From positions 1 through 8,454 of the forward strand of contig UQFC01000108.1 of assembly GCA_900540335.1 (NCBI GenBank): DNA of 8,454 nucleotides, in the 5' to 3' direction. The notes beneath the pieces are model-generated. The model was given only the letters and a program-made list of their open reading frames with translations. It did no database searches and was not told the origin of the DNA. Positions 1-8,198 of this stretch are shown piece after piece. Position 1 is the stretch's first letter; each line of letters begins with the position of its first letter. Position numbers and translations under genes: made by a program. Source of the DNA: an uncultured Clostridium sp. Lineage in GTDB: Bacteria; Bacillota; Clostridia; Lachnospirales; Lachnospiraceae.

Positions 1-296
1 ATTTCAACCCACACTCCCGCAAGGGGAGTGACACCTCGTAGGTGATATCTGGTATATAAAATTCACCAATTTCAACCCACACTCCCGCAAGGGGAGTGAC
101 GCCAAGGCACGTTCAAGCGTTGACTGCGGAATCTATTTCAACCCACACTCCCGCAAGGGGAGTGACACTGAGCGACTGCCGATTAAACAACATCTCCCGA
201 TTTCAACCCACACTCCCGCAAGGGGAGTGACATTTTATTAATTTTTCAGCTCAACCATAGGCAAATTTCAACCCACACTCCCGCAAGGGGAGTGAC
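1..296 (-). CRISPR. Type I-C CRISPR array, leader-proximal end (5 repeats, 4 spacers, truncated by the window edge)
   Basis: Five 32-bp repeats lie at 1-32, 69-100, 135-166, 200-231 and 265-296 and look identical in every base. The four spacers are 36, 34, 33 and 33 bp (33-68, 101-134, 167-199, 232-264). On the minus strand each repeat begins GTCACTCCCC and ends TGGGTTGAAAT, the classic I-C form. It folds into a 7-bp stem (CACTCCC with GGGAGTG) around a CTTGC loop, followed by the 11 nt that become the crRNA 5' handle. The array is therefore transcribed right to left from the leader at 297 onward, and the spacer at 232-264 should be the most recently acquired. The window starts on the first base of a repeat, so the array probably continues. 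I could not assign any spacer to a phage or plasmid by eye. Confidence 0.98.
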
Positions 297-681
297 TGTA
301 AAACAAACAATTTTCCATTTAAATATTTTCCTTTTTTTTACACAATTTACTAGTTTTTTTCATCAAACATCTCCTTATTTTCATTTTATTTCTTTTTTTA
401 CGCAAAATCCTGGTGCGAATCTCCCGGTAGTTTTAATGTCACTTCTGATTCGCACCTGATATGCCCTTCTGACAGCAAACATGAGTCATTTTTACCAGAA
501 AATTTCCTGTTTTTCTGAAGCAATATCAAAATGCATAAAAACCGCTTTCTATGCCATCGCAGCATTCTCTTTAAATCATTTTTTAGAAAATACTGGTTAA
601 ATCAGCATCTTCTTTATATTTCAGACAAATCTCTCATACCAGCAAAAATCCTAGCCTTCCCATGCTCTTTAGAAACTGGTA
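297..681 (-). promoter_or_regulatory. CRISPR leader, AT-rich, between cas2 and the array
   Basis: These 385 bp separate the cas2 stop from the first repeat and hold no convincing gene. The part next to the array (about 297-400) is A-rich on the minus strand with several runs of 7-8 A, typical of a leader that carries the array promoter and guides Cas1-Cas2 insertion. I see no clear -35/-10 pair. Two structures stand out: a perfect 10-bp inverted repeat (412-421 with 447-456) and a weaker 7-bp stem (496-502 with 511-517). A 14-codon minus-strand ORF with a good Shine-Dalgarno site (319-363) is noted as a finding only. The plus-strand ORF entering this region from 531 is not a credible gene. 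Confidence 0.8.
412..456. repeat. Perfect 10-bp inverted repeat within the leader
   Basis: GGTGCGAATC at 412-421 is matched by its exact reverse complement GATTCGCACC at 447-456, separated by 25 bp. It begins 115 bp from the first repeat, inside the leader. The symmetry could be a binding site for a host protein involved in spacer insertion or array transcription, or an RNA hairpin. I recall similar GTGCGAA/TTCGCAC arms in other I-C leaders, but cannot check that here. Confidence 0.6.
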
Positions 682-972
682 TTACAAAATCAAAACATCA
701 TCTGCAGCAAGTCCTCGCTCAACCCCAACATGCTCCACTTTTGTTTTATAATTATTCCCCAGATAATAAAAGCGCAGACTGTCTCTGCTTTCATCTATAA
801 TATCTGTCAGTATTGCCTTTAACTGAACACATTGGGCAGAATCCAGCATACACTCAAAAACTGAATTCTGCACTCTTCTTCCATAGTTAACACATTGTTT
901 TGCAACCTTACGCAGTCTGGTTTTTCCTGCTGCGGTTTCCGTATTTACATCATATGTGATCAAAACCAGCAT
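682..972 (-). CDS. cas2: Cas2, spacer-acquisition subunit
   Basis: This 96-residue protein is the usual size for Cas2, which as a dimer bridges two Cas1 dimers in the complex that inserts spacers at the leader end. The N-terminal beta strand reads LVLITYDV, with the conserved Asp at residue 8. The middle has the family-typical GRRVQNSVFECML stretch (about residues 31-43), and RFYYLG near residues 67-72 is the second core strand. It is the last gene of the operon. It starts 9 bp after the cas1 stop, and its ribosome binding site (GTGAGGG on the minus strand) overlaps that stop, suggesting coupled translation. The start is the only sensible ATG at the family's length. Identification is by sequence pattern and operon position. 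Confidence 0.97.
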   Translation of the reverse strand: MLVLITYDVNTETAAGKTRLRKVAKQCVNYGRRVQNSVFECMLDSAQCVQLKAILTDIIDESRDSLRFYYLGNNYKTKVEHVGVERGLAADDVLIL

Positions 973-981
973 GAAAATCCC

Positions 982-2013
982 TCACTTCCATAAAAATGGA
1001 GGATATTCCTCCAGATCCCCGCGCAAATGACGGGCAAGCAGCATTCCCTGTACAAAGGGAATCAATCCCCACTCCACCTTTTCTTTCAAAAAAGGATGAG
1101 TAATTACTTCTTTCTTCTTTTTCTGCCATTCTGTAAGGATCAATTTTCTTGCGGACTCCTTTAAAAGTACTGCCTGATTTTCTTTTTTCTCAAAATCCTT
1201 TCCACTGATCATTTTTTTGTTAATCAAAGTGAGTACAAATCTGTCTGCCTGTGCACAACGCAGTTCCTCCATAATATCCAGAGCCAAAGAAATTCGTCCC
1301 GGTCTGTCCGTATGCATAAATCCTACATAAGGATCCAGTCCTGTTGATTCCAGCGCTGAAGCAGTGGAATTGGCAAGAAGTGTATACACAAACGACAACA
1401 ATGCATTTACAGGATCCCGGGGCGGCCGCTTATTTCTTCCCTGAAAAGAAAAATCTTTTTTCTGCTGCAGAATCAACTCATCAAAAACACTAAAATACAC
1501 GCGTGCAGCTTCTCCCTCTAAACCGCGCAGTCTGTCCTTATTTGTACATATGCGAATTTCAGTTAGAGACACACTTAAAAACTCCGATGCCCTTTTAACA
1601 CGTTCCTTATCAATCTGCATTCCATGATCCCGGACTGCTCTTTCTAATACCCATCTTGCATTATATACCTTGCCAAGCACGCAGTTTTTTGCAATTAACA
1701 GACTCTGTTCCTCATTTTGCGAAACAGCATACTGTGTTTTCCGCAGCAGTACATTTCCTCTGACTTTTCCAGTTACGCGGGCAAGGAAGTTTCCCTGTGG
1801 TGTCAGAAAGCACAGGGATACATCCCTTTTCGCACATGCCCCCATAAGAGCCGGACTTGCCCCTCTATAACCAAAGGAAACAATTCCCTCCAGATTATGC
1901 AGAGGCAGTCTTCCTAATTCTTTCTCATCTTCCAAAACCACTACATTTTCACCATCCAGAGCAAGATAACTGTCTTGTGACGTAACATACAAAGTATTCT
2001 GCAGTTTTTTCAT
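982..2013 (-). CDS. cas1: Cas1, CRISPR integrase (type I-C)
   Basis: Cas1 is the metal-dependent integrase that joins new spacers to the leader-side repeat. The protein has 343 residues, normal for I-C Cas1. Its N-terminal beta domain covers about residues 1-85 and the helical catalytic domain the rest. The active-site residues are visible: Glu166 in RGLEGEAARVYF, His234 in GFMHTDRPGR, and Asp246 with Glu249/Glu250 in LALDIMEELR. The acidic ligands after the His are assigned by comparison with E. coli Cas1. The start ATG overlaps the cas4 stop by 4 bp (ATGA), and a strong GGAGG site lies 7 nt upstream at 2021-2025, inside the end of cas4. No truncation or missing catalytic residue is seen. 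Fusion to Cas4, known in some systems, is absent. Confidence 0.98.
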   Translation of the reverse strand: MKKLQNTLYVTSQDSYLALDGENVVVLEDEKELGRLPLHNLEGIVSFGYRGASPALMGACAKRDVSLCFLTPQGNFLARVTGKVRGNVLLRKTQYAVSQNEEQSLLIAKNCVLGKVYNARWVLERAVRDHGMQIDKERVKRASEFLSVSLTEIRICTNKDRLRGLEGEAARVYFSVFDELILQQKKDFSFQGRNKRPPRDPVNALLSFVYTLLANSTASALESTGLDPYVGFMHTDRPGRISLALDIMEELRCAQADRFVLTLINKKMISGKDFEKKENQAVLLKESARKLILTEWQKKKKEVITHPFLKEKVEWGLIPFVQGMLLARHLRGDLEEYPPFLWK

Positions 2014-2678
2014 TTTTCTTCCTCCGAAAGCATTTCATTGATATATCCGGAGACACTTCTGCTTTTTCCAAGCTTTGGCATACAGATTTCCTGCAGCGAA
2101 CAGGCATTGCAGCTCTTGCTCCACTTCACCTTCGGCGTATATCCCCGGGCATAAAGCTGGTGCATCTCATCAAACATTTCCCGAACCTTCTGTCGAAGTT
2201 CCTCTGTAAATAAAACGTTTTCTCTTCTTCTGGTCTCCCCGTAGAACAGAGCACCTTCCTCGATTTTTACCGAAAACATTTCTTCCAGACACATTGCCTG
2301 AGCAGTCAGCTGCAATCTGTCCACATCCGTGCTTTTTGTTCTTCCCCGTTTATATTCCACCGGATAGATCCGATACAGCCCTCTGTGTCCATAAAGTCTG
2401 ATACCGTCCTCCACCTTGTGAAATTCCACCACATCACACTCTCCCGATATTCCCATATTTTCAGAAGAAACAGGAAGTGCATGAACTACAAGCATATTCT
2501 TTGATTTTTCTTTCAGCTTCGGATCATGTGCTCTTTCATGCATCAGTGCACCTTCTGCTGTCCGTACATTTTCCGCCCACTGCTGTTCAATGTGAATCAG
2601 TGCCCACTGCCTTCTGCAAAATGCGAAATGCTGGATTCCGGAAAGCATCAGGAAATCATCCTCTGCATATTTTTTCAT
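2010..2678 (-). CDS. cas4: Cas4, iron-sulfur RecB-like nuclease for spacer processing
   Basis: Cas4 works with Cas1-Cas2 to trim pre-spacers and ensure they come from next to a PAM in the right orientation. This 222-residue copy has the four cysteines that hold the Fe-S cluster: Cys21 (FAFCRRQW) and the C-terminal trio Cys190, Cys193 and Cys199 (CNACSLQEIC). The RecB nuclease core is also present: a His at 47, Asp82 in GECDVVEF, the Glu-x-Lys pair Glu108/Lys110 in VEYKRGR, and the QLTAQA motif around residues 123-128. It overlaps cas7c by 4 bp upstream and cas1 by 4 bp downstream. Its own ribosome binding site is weak, so translation is probably coupled to cas7c. All key residues look intact. 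Confidence 0.97.
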   Translation of the reverse strand: MKKYAEDDFLMLSGIQHFAFCRRQWALIHIEQQWAENVRTAEGALMHERAHDPKLKEKSKNMLVVHALPVSSENMGISGECDVVEFHKVEDGIRLYGHRGLYRIYPVEYKRGRTKSTDVDRLQLTAQAMCLEEMFSVKIEEGALFYGETRRRENVLFTEELRQKVREMFDEMHQLYARGYTPKVKWSKSCNACSLQEICMPKLGKSRSVSGYINEMLSEEEK

Positions 2679-3565
2679 ATTTTCCGAATCACTTCCACAG
2701 AATCAGGGATCTGATCCTCGTGAATGGTAACCGTATAGTCCGAAAATCTTCTTGCAGCCCCAACCCCATCTTTTTTCTTGATTTCCACGGAATCGAACAA
2801 TTTATAAGCAGGGCAGTTTCCCAATTCTGTACTGTGCTTAAACACAATTAATTCCCTGACCGACATATTTCCTCTTGCTGCAGAGTGATCAATTTCAAAC
2901 ATATTGATGATAGCCTGCCACAGCAACTCCAGATCTTCTTCCGAAAATCCTGTCACTCTTCGAGCCAGATTTGCAGAAATATATCCCTCTGTACGATAAA
3001 GGGCATAGGGTACAACAGCCTTTCTGCCCATTTCTGTCTTTTTCTCTGCCGCATCCTTTTCCGTTGTAATCGCAACTCTTGTAATCGCAATTTCCTGACT
3101 GATAATCGGATCAATACTCCTTGCAAAACCAAGCTGAACCGGTCCTCTAACCTGTCCACAGTTCAATGCCGCTTTTACAAAGGTAGTCATTACGGCACCA
3201 AAGGTACGAATATCAAAGAAATTCCGGCACATAAAATCATGGATTTTAACATCTACATCCGGATCTTTTTTCTTTGCATCCTTGATTCCTTTTTCATCCA
3301 GACCAAGATACGCGCATGCTTCACTGTCACTTCGATTCAACGGAATACCTTCTTTTATATAAATCCGATAGCCTGCCTCATCCTCCTTCAGGGTTTCAAC
3401 ATAATTTCTGATCTTACGTTTCAGACAAACATCTGTAACAATTCCATACCCGCTTTCCGGATCAATTCTGGGAAGATTTCCTGCATCCGGATCACCGTTT
3501 GGATTTCCGTTTTCCACATCAAACAGGATCATAAATTCATATCTGTTTTTAATCGCCTCACTCAT
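2675..3565 (-). CDS. cas7c: Cas7c (Csd2), Cascade backbone subunit
   Basis: Cas7c coats the spacer part of the crRNA as the helical backbone of the I-C Cascade. Known Cas7 subunits displace every sixth guide base from pairing. From the ATG at 3565 it is 296 residues, close to the usual Csd2 length. The N terminus carries the family signature FDVENGNPNGDPD (NPNGDPD at residues 21-27), followed by LPRIDPESG. I chose this start because an AGGAGG site lies 9 nt upstream (3575-3580), the ATG follows the cas8c stop after a single base, and the signature sits at its usual distance from the N terminus. An ORF extension upstream to 3667 would run about 100 bp into cas8c and add unrelated residues. Confidence 0.97.
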   Translation of the reverse strand: MSEAIKNRYEFMILFDVENGNPNGDPDAGNLPRIDPESGYGIVTDVCLKRKIRNYVETLKEDEAGYRIYIKEGIPLNRSDSEACAYLGLDEKGIKDAKKKDPDVDVKIHDFMCRNFFDIRTFGAVMTTFVKAALNCGQVRGPVQLGFARSIDPIISQEIAITRVAITTEKDAAEKKTEMGRKAVVPYALYRTEGYISANLARRVTGFSEEDLELLWQAIINMFEIDHSAARGNMSVRELIVFKHSTELGNCPAYKLFDSVEIKKKDGVGAARRFSDYTVTIHEDQIPDSVEVIRKI

Positions 3566-3566
3566 C

Positions 3567-3947
3567 TTACTTCTCCTCCTTTTTTTCAAACCGTTTCTGC
3601 TGCTGATGGTAATATCCCAAAATAAACTGCCCCTGCTGCTCCAAAGACAGCATTTTCGGAACTCCATCTGATGGAATCATCCCCTGCAATCGAGTCAATT
3701 CTCTTTCATAATAATATTTTCTTCCCTCCGGCAATTTCCTTATATGACTGTTTTTCAGTTTAAATAATACTGGAAAAATCAACGCCGGTGTTGCACAGGC
3801 GGAATTAAAATATCGATCCTTGATGGTAGCGTTGATAGCATTGCTTGCTTCCTCCTGAATTGCCTCCAGCACGGAAAATTCTCTTCCGAGCACATATGCA
3901 ATATCCCTGCACTCCTCATTTAGCTCCACGAAATCCTCTCCTTTCAT
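3567..3947 (-). CDS. cas11c: Cas11c small subunit, internal translation start within cas8c
   Basis: Type I-C systems are known to make their small Cascade subunit, Cas11c, from a start codon inside cas8c. An in-frame ATG at 3947 (Met461 of Cas8c) is preceded by AGGA with a 7-nt gap, a credible ribosome binding site in the middle of the gene. The product would be 126 residues, beginning MKGEDFVELNEECRDIAYVLG, mostly helical by appearance and ending in a Lys/Glu-rich tail, which matches the size and fold expected. Cas11 lines the Cascade belly and stabilises the R-loop. The position fits the precedent well, but no experiment supports this start here. It shares its stop with cas8c. Confidence 0.72.
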   Translation of the reverse strand: MKGEDFVELNEECRDIAYVLGREFSVLEAIQEEASNAINATIKDRYFNSACATPALIFPVLFKLKNSHIRKLPEGRKYYYERELTRLQGMIPSDGVPKMLSLEQQGQFILGYYHQQQKRFEKKEEK

Positions 3948-5327
3948 ATTCAGTTCCTGACGGTTTCTCAACAAATATGCCTTAATGATTGCCGCCCTTC
4001 CCCTTGTGATTTTATAAGAATGGGCATCTTTATCATCCTGCTCTGCCCGGATTCTCGATAAAACTGCCGAGTACAGACTCTCCGGATATCGTCCTCCTGA
4101 AAGAACTGCCTCAAATGTCCTTCCAGCCATTCCGGCATGCGGTTTTTTATCTTTCATTTTCTGATTGATCGTTTCCTGAAGCATCCTCCAGATCCCCAGA
4201 TATTCCATGCCATCAGTTGCCCTGCGGACGATTTCCATTCTGTCATAATGTTCTTTTATATGTCTTAAAATTGCTCCAAGGCTGTCTGTATAGAAAAATC
4301 TGACAGAAAGCCTCGCTGCATTCGGAGACAGACCCAGAATATAAAACTTTTGTTCCAGATTGATATTTTCCTCCACCTCGGAAACCTCAACCATTCTTCC
4401 CTTTTCCAGATCTTCAAACACACCCTTTACCAGCTCCTGATTATCTATCGTCGGCTCACTGGCTGCCAAAAACAAATCCTGACAGACCGGTTTTGCATCC
4501 TCCGCCCAATAAACAACCGTTGTATCTCCAATCTGTTTCACATATTTTTTCTGGGAAAGAAGATAATTCAATGCTGTTGTATATGCAAATACCGCATAAT
4601 TTCCAACAGGCGCATTGTTGCTCTGAGTTTTTTCAAAGGACTCAAAGGCCGGAGCATTAAAAGAAACCAGCGCAGCCCCGCTGGACTGTGCCCCCGGTAC
4701 CCCTTTAATCGGATTATGAATCCGGGCAATCCTGGTCTTTTTCCCGGTGACCAGGCAGATTCCTTCCTCTCCCTCCTCTTCCTCCATATAGATCTGTTCC
4801 CACCGATGTTTGACATCCGGATCTTCATGAACATATTTTTCATCCACATAAAAAACTATGTTTCCTCCGGCAGTCAGCTCCTCCCATTTTTCATTTATTT
4901 CCTGATTTTCTCTTGCTTTTTCAGGATCCCACACTTCAAAAAATGCCCGAACTGCTGATGCTCTGCCTCCAGAAAGTCCTTCCAGTATTTCCAGATGTTT
5001 CTTTTTCGCAGCCATAAAGCATTCCAGGTTCCTTTTCCCTGCCCCGTTGGCATCCACTCCAAGCATATATTTGGAATTATCACAGAGAAAGTTTGCCTTG
5101 ATACCAGAAGAACGGGCTGTCAGTTCCGGTATAATCAGCTTTTGCGGAACTTCAACTGTCTTCTTTCCCCTCTTCTCCGTTTCTTTCAGCGGAATAATCC
5201 CTGCAATACTTCCATCTGAACGCAGATTCAATGCAAATGACACTTTTGCGCTGCACCATCCCGGGCGGGAAACCACACCTTTCTCTGCCAGCTGTTCATA
5301 ATACCCTGTCAATGACTGCAAAATCAT
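3567..5327 (-). CDS. cas8c: Cas8c (Csd1), large Cascade subunit
   Basis: Cas8c is the large subunit of the I-C Cascade. It recognises the PAM, helps open the DNA and recruits Cas3. The 586-residue protein begins MILQSLTGYYEQLAEKG, typical of Csd1, and has the expected family length. I place the start at the ATG at 5327, which overlaps the cas5c stop as ATGA and follows a GAGGTG site by 5 nt. A TTG at 5342 would add only five residues and is less likely. The C-terminal part, from residue 461, is probably also made as a separate protein (cas11c). The gene is intact, with no frameshift. Its identity rests on overall resemblance to Csd1 and its fixed place between cas5 and cas7. Confidence 0.95.
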   Translation of the reverse strand: MILQSLTGYYEQLAEKGVVSRPGWCSAKVSFALNLRSDGSIAGIIPLKETEKRGKKTVEVPQKLIIPELTARSSGIKANFLCDNSKYMLGVDANGAGKRNLECFMAAKKKHLEILEGLSGGRASAVRAFFEVWDPEKARENQEINEKWEELTAGGNIVFYVDEKYVHEDPDVKHRWEQIYMEEEEGEEGICLVTGKKTRIARIHNPIKGVPGAQSSGAALVSFNAPAFESFEKTQSNNAPVGNYAVFAYTTALNYLLSQKKYVKQIGDTTVVYWAEDAKPVCQDLFLAASEPTIDNQELVKGVFEDLEKGRMVEVSEVEENINLEQKFYILGLSPNAARLSVRFFYTDSLGAILRHIKEHYDRMEIVRRATDGMEYLGIWRMLQETINQKMKDKKPHAGMAGRTFEAVLSGGRYPESLYSAVLSRIRAEQDDKDAHSYKITRGRAAIIKAYLLRNRQELNMKGEDFVELNEECRDIAYVLGREFSVLEAIQEEASNAINATIKDRYFNSACATPALIFPVLFKLKNSHIRKLPEGRKYYYERELTRLQGMIPSDGVPKMLSLEQQGQFILGYYHQQQKRFEKKEEK

Positions 5328-5986
5328 CGAATCACCTCGCAATCTGCCACATCAATCACACCGCGCCGCATCACTGCCCGGAAGAACATCGGTTCTATCA
5401 CGCCATCTTTCTGATAATCCATATCATACAGCATAAATCCCAGATCCCGTTCCGCTTCCTCCTCGTATGCGGTTTTTACCTCATTCTCCTCAAATAGTTC
5501 AAAATTCGCCGGGAATTCCCTTGTTCCAAAATAAGGCATCTGGAAACACTCTCCCCGCTTAAGCCTGCGCCTTATAATATCCTTAAACTTGCCCGGATTA
5601 TCTGTCTTATTTGCATTTTCTGTCATTTCAAAATGTGCTTCTATCACATATTCCACATCTTTCAAAAGAAGAGAAGCTCTCTGCACAATTTCTTCTTTTG
5701 CGGAAAGAGAAAGTTCCTTTTTTCCGCCGTTCATCACATTTAAAATGTTTCCTCCGGAAATCTTGCTTTTTATCTCATTGCGCCTGATATTTGTAAACGT
5801 GATTGGACGACATACATAAATTTTATCAATCTTCCATCTAAGGCCCGGGTGCCAATAAACGGATTCCAGAATTCCCCGCGCCGCAGACGGTGTTATCACG
5901 TCATAGCTGCAGCGCTCTACCTTCATTTCCGGTCTGGAAAACAACGCATACTCTCCCCAGACTCTCACTCTGATGCCATATCCCAT
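5324..5986 (-). CDS. cas5c: Cas5c (Cas5d), crRNA-processing Cascade subunit
   Basis: In type I-C, which lacks Cas6, Cas5c itself cuts the repeat and then stays bound to the 11-nt crRNA handle at the foot of Cascade. The 220-residue protein begins MGYGIRVRVWGEYALFSRPE, the usual Cas5 N-terminal strand, followed by ESVYWHP (residues 41-47), with Tyr44 matching the catalytic Tyr46 of Bacillus halodurans Cas5d. The catalytic Lys appears as Lys133 in NPGKFKD, but the neighbouring His of B. halodurans is Phe134 here. The Cys/Phe-rich stretch CFQMPYFGTREFPANFE (147-163) is typical of the family. The start at 5986 has a strong AAGGAGG site 7 nt upstream (5994-6000); the TTG at 6004 is rejected. It begins 14 bp after the cas3 stop. 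Confidence 0.96.
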   Translation of the reverse strand: MGYGIRVRVWGEYALFSRPEMKVERCSYDVITPSAARGILESVYWHPGLRWKIDKIYVCRPITFTNIRRNEIKSKISGGNILNVMNGGKKELSLSAKEEIVQRASLLLKDVEYVIEAHFEMTENANKTDNPGKFKDIIRRRLKRGECFQMPYFGTREFPANFELFEENEVKTAYEEEAERDLGFMLYDMDYQKDGVIEPMFFRAVMRRGVIDVADCEVIR

Positions 5987-6000
5987 GTCACATCCTCCTT

Positions 6001-8139
6001 TCAAAAAAACACGGCTTCCCCAAAATCCACATCCATCCTCATCCCCCTGTCTTCCGTATATTGTTCATGATCGCGCAAAACTGCTATTTCTGAATCCAAA
6101 ATGTTTAAATAGCCTGCCGCCTCCAGTTTTTCAAAATCTTTTTCATAAATCTGAATACTGTAATGGCCAGTTTCCCTTAACAGTTTTCTTGACCGCTCTC
6201 CGACAAGCAATCGCTTCTCCAATTCAGCCGCCCTGGCTTCCTTTCCAATCAAAATCGTCTTTGTCCTGTCTTCGATCAGTTTAAAATCCCTGGCTACCGA
6301 AGCAAACGGATAATCTGCCCGAAGTGCTCCGCTTTCAAATCGCTCTATCATATTCTTTTCATCCAGCCTTCCATCCTTTAAATAATGAAGCTGCCTGAAA
6401 TAACTCTCAATCGACTGCAGGGAAGAAATATCCTCGAACTGCTCTGATACTATTTTTGCTGTCTCTGCTGGAAGTCTCTGTTCCGCAGGAAGCTTCATTG
6501 GTTCGATTATCTCAAAAACATAGGTTTTGCTTTCCTCCAGACTGCGTTTCCCTTCCCGGTTGCACCGTCCCGCCGCCTGCACCACAGAATCCACTCCTGC
6601 CAGTTCACGATATACGGTTTCAAAATCAAGATCCACCCCAGCTTCCACCAGGCTCGTAGCAACAACAATACACCTCTTTCCTTTTCCCAGACGTTCTCGG
6701 ATATTGGCAAGTACTCTTTTTCGATGCTCTGGATACATATAAGTCGAAAGATGAAAAATTCCATCCCCTTTCAGTCCGTCATAAATTTTCTGTACCCGTT
6801 TCCTGTTATTCAGGATACAGAGCGCCCTCTCTTCTCGTCCAAGCCGTTCCAACAGCTCTGATTCAGCAATTTTCCCCAAAGCTTCCACGCTCGTTCTTTT
6901 AAAAAATTCAAACTGCTCCTCCACATCTGGACATAGTTCCTGAATCTGAATATTCTCAGGGAAAAACCCCTGCAGACATGGCTGCGTCGCTGTACAAAGA
7001 ACCAGCGTACTGCCATAATTAACTGCCAGTTCTGCCATCGCCCTGACACATGGTTTTAAATAAGCTGATGGAATCATTTGCGCTTCATCAAAGATAATAA
7101 CACTGTTGGCGAAATTATGAAGCTTTCTGCATTTTGATGATTTGTTGGAAAATAATGATTCAAAAAATTCTGCATTTGTAGTGACAACCACAGGCTTATC
7201 AAAATTCTCCGCCGCAAGCTGCATTGGCTTAAATTCCTCCCGGTCATCATATTCCACGTTGGAATGACACTCCAAAACTGCATCTCCACCTAAAATATTC
7301 CGAAAAACCTCAGCATTCTGTTCTATAATACTCATATACGGGATTACATAGATGATTCTCTCCTTCCCATAGGTACAGGCATGCTGCAGCGCGAAAGCAA
7401 GAGATGACACGGTTTTTCCTCCTCCCGTCGGAACCGTCAGACTAAATACCCCCGGCATTTCTTTTCCCTTCCGGATACATGCTGACAGAATCTCCGTCCT
7501 TCTGCCATTTACCGTTGTCCGATCAGTATTTTTCATCCAGCTTCCCACATATGTCATAAGCTTTTCCAAATGCTTCTCCGAAACAGTTTCCGGCTCCCGC
7601 TTTGTATTCCCGTCTTTCATAAACTGCTCTGTGTCAAGAAAATCAGCATCCACCAAACAGGAATAAACCATTCTTACAAAAAAGGAGACTGTAAATCCTC
7701 CTTTGCCAATCATGCTGACCAAAGGCCTCTGAATCTCCGGAATCTCGATTTCCTTCCGGTAATCTCCGTACTCTGGAACATTCTTTTTCAACCTTTCCTT
7801 TAAACTTGCCGTTCCTTTTCCGTCCGCTTTTTCCTCACCATTGGGCAAACCGGCATGGTGCCCTGCTGCACAGTATGCCGCCAGCGCATGAAATCCCTTT
7901 TTCCCGTACAGCTCCTTCGCCCCCGCCGTAGAATGATCAACAGGGGGACCTCCTTTCAATCGCTGCTGAAACTCCCGGGAATATTTTCCTGTATCATGAA
8001 CCATTCCACAGCAGTACCCCCAGGATTCCGCCTGAAAGCGCCCTGCAAATTTCCCTGCCAGCTCTGCAACATTCCGGGAATGCTCCAGCACAGTCTGTTC
8101 CCTCTCCCCATCTTCACTGACATGCGCAAGATACTTCAT
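6001..8139 (-). CDS. cas3: Cas3, HD nuclease-helicase
   Basis: Cas3 is recruited to Cascade-bound DNA, nicks it and degrades it while unwinding. The 712-residue protein has both domains in the usual order. The N-terminal HD nuclease shows His20, His48-Asp49 (VHDTGK), His69 (DHS), His94-His95 (AGHHAG) and Asp164. The superfamily 2 helicase shows Walker A VPTGGGKT (236-243), DEAQ (351-354), the TAT motif (383-385), SLVEAGVDLDF (496-506) and QAAGRCNREG (521-530) with its arginine fingers. All look intact, so the system should be able to cleave. It is the first gene of the operon, starting about 50 nt after the predicted transcription start, with a G-rich ribosome binding site (AAGGGGGGAG) just before the ATG. 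Confidence 0.98.
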   Translation of the reverse strand: MKYLAHVSEDGEREQTVLEHSRNVAELAGKFAGRFQAESWGYCCGMVHDTGKYSREFQQRLKGGPPVDHSTAGAKELYGKKGFHALAAYCAAGHHAGLPNGEEKADGKGTASLKERLKKNVPEYGDYRKEIEIPEIQRPLVSMIGKGGFTVSFFVRMVYSCLVDADFLDTEQFMKDGNTKREPETVSEKHLEKLMTYVGSWMKNTDRTTVNGRRTEILSACIRKGKEMPGVFSLTVPTGGGKTVSSLAFALQHACTYGKERIIYVIPYMSIIEQNAEVFRNILGGDAVLECHSNVEYDDREEFKPMQLAAENFDKPVVVTTNAEFFESLFSNKSSKCRKLHNFANSVIIFDEAQMIPSAYLKPCVRAMAELAVNYGSTLVLCTATQPCLQGFFPENIQIQELCPDVEEQFEFFKRTSVEALGKIAESELLERLGREERALCILNNRKRVQKIYDGLKGDGIFHLSTYMYPEHRKRVLANIRERLGKGKRCIVVATSLVEAGVDLDFETVYRELAGVDSVVQAAGRCNREGKRSLEESKTYVFEIIEPMKLPAEQRLPAETAKIVSEQFEDISSLQSIESYFRQLHYLKDGRLDEKNMIERFESGALRADYPFASVARDFKLIEDRTKTILIGKEARAAELEKRLLVGERSRKLLRETGHYSIQIYEKDFEKLEAAGYLNILDSEIAVLRDHEQYTEDRGMRMDVDFGEAVFF

Positions 8140-8198
8140 AAGCTCCCCCCTTATTAGTTTTACAGCCTGAATTCCTATATGCTTTTCATTGTACTTTT

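Noticed and set aside
33..264. Array spacers targeting this same locus
   Set aside because: Reading the four spacers by eye against the window I saw no extended match; a computed search would be needed for short ones.
531..800. Plus-strand ORF of 89 codons overlapping the leader and cas2
   Set aside because: No ribosome binding site, antisense to the end of cas2, and composition like translated AT-rich noncoding DNA.
2885..3625. Plus-strand ORF of 246 codons
   Set aside because: Lies antisense to cas7c, whose family signature is clear. The translation is rich in Cys, Phe, Ser and Ile without any recognisable domain.
3566..3667. Upstream extension of cas7c to an earlier start
   Set aside because: It would overlap cas8c by 100 bp and add 34 residues before the conserved N terminus; the AGGAGG site points to 3565.
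4350..4958. Plus-strand ORF of 202 codons
   Set aside because: Antisense shadow of cas8c with no ribosome binding site or recognisable motif.
5987..6004. TTG start adding six residues to cas5c
   Set aside because: The added codons contain the ribosome binding site that serves the ATG at 5986.
8176..8190. Four-codon ORF (MKSI) in the cas3 leader, considered as a CreT-like toxin
   Set aside because: No Shine-Dalgarno site before the ATG, and such short frames are expected by chance.
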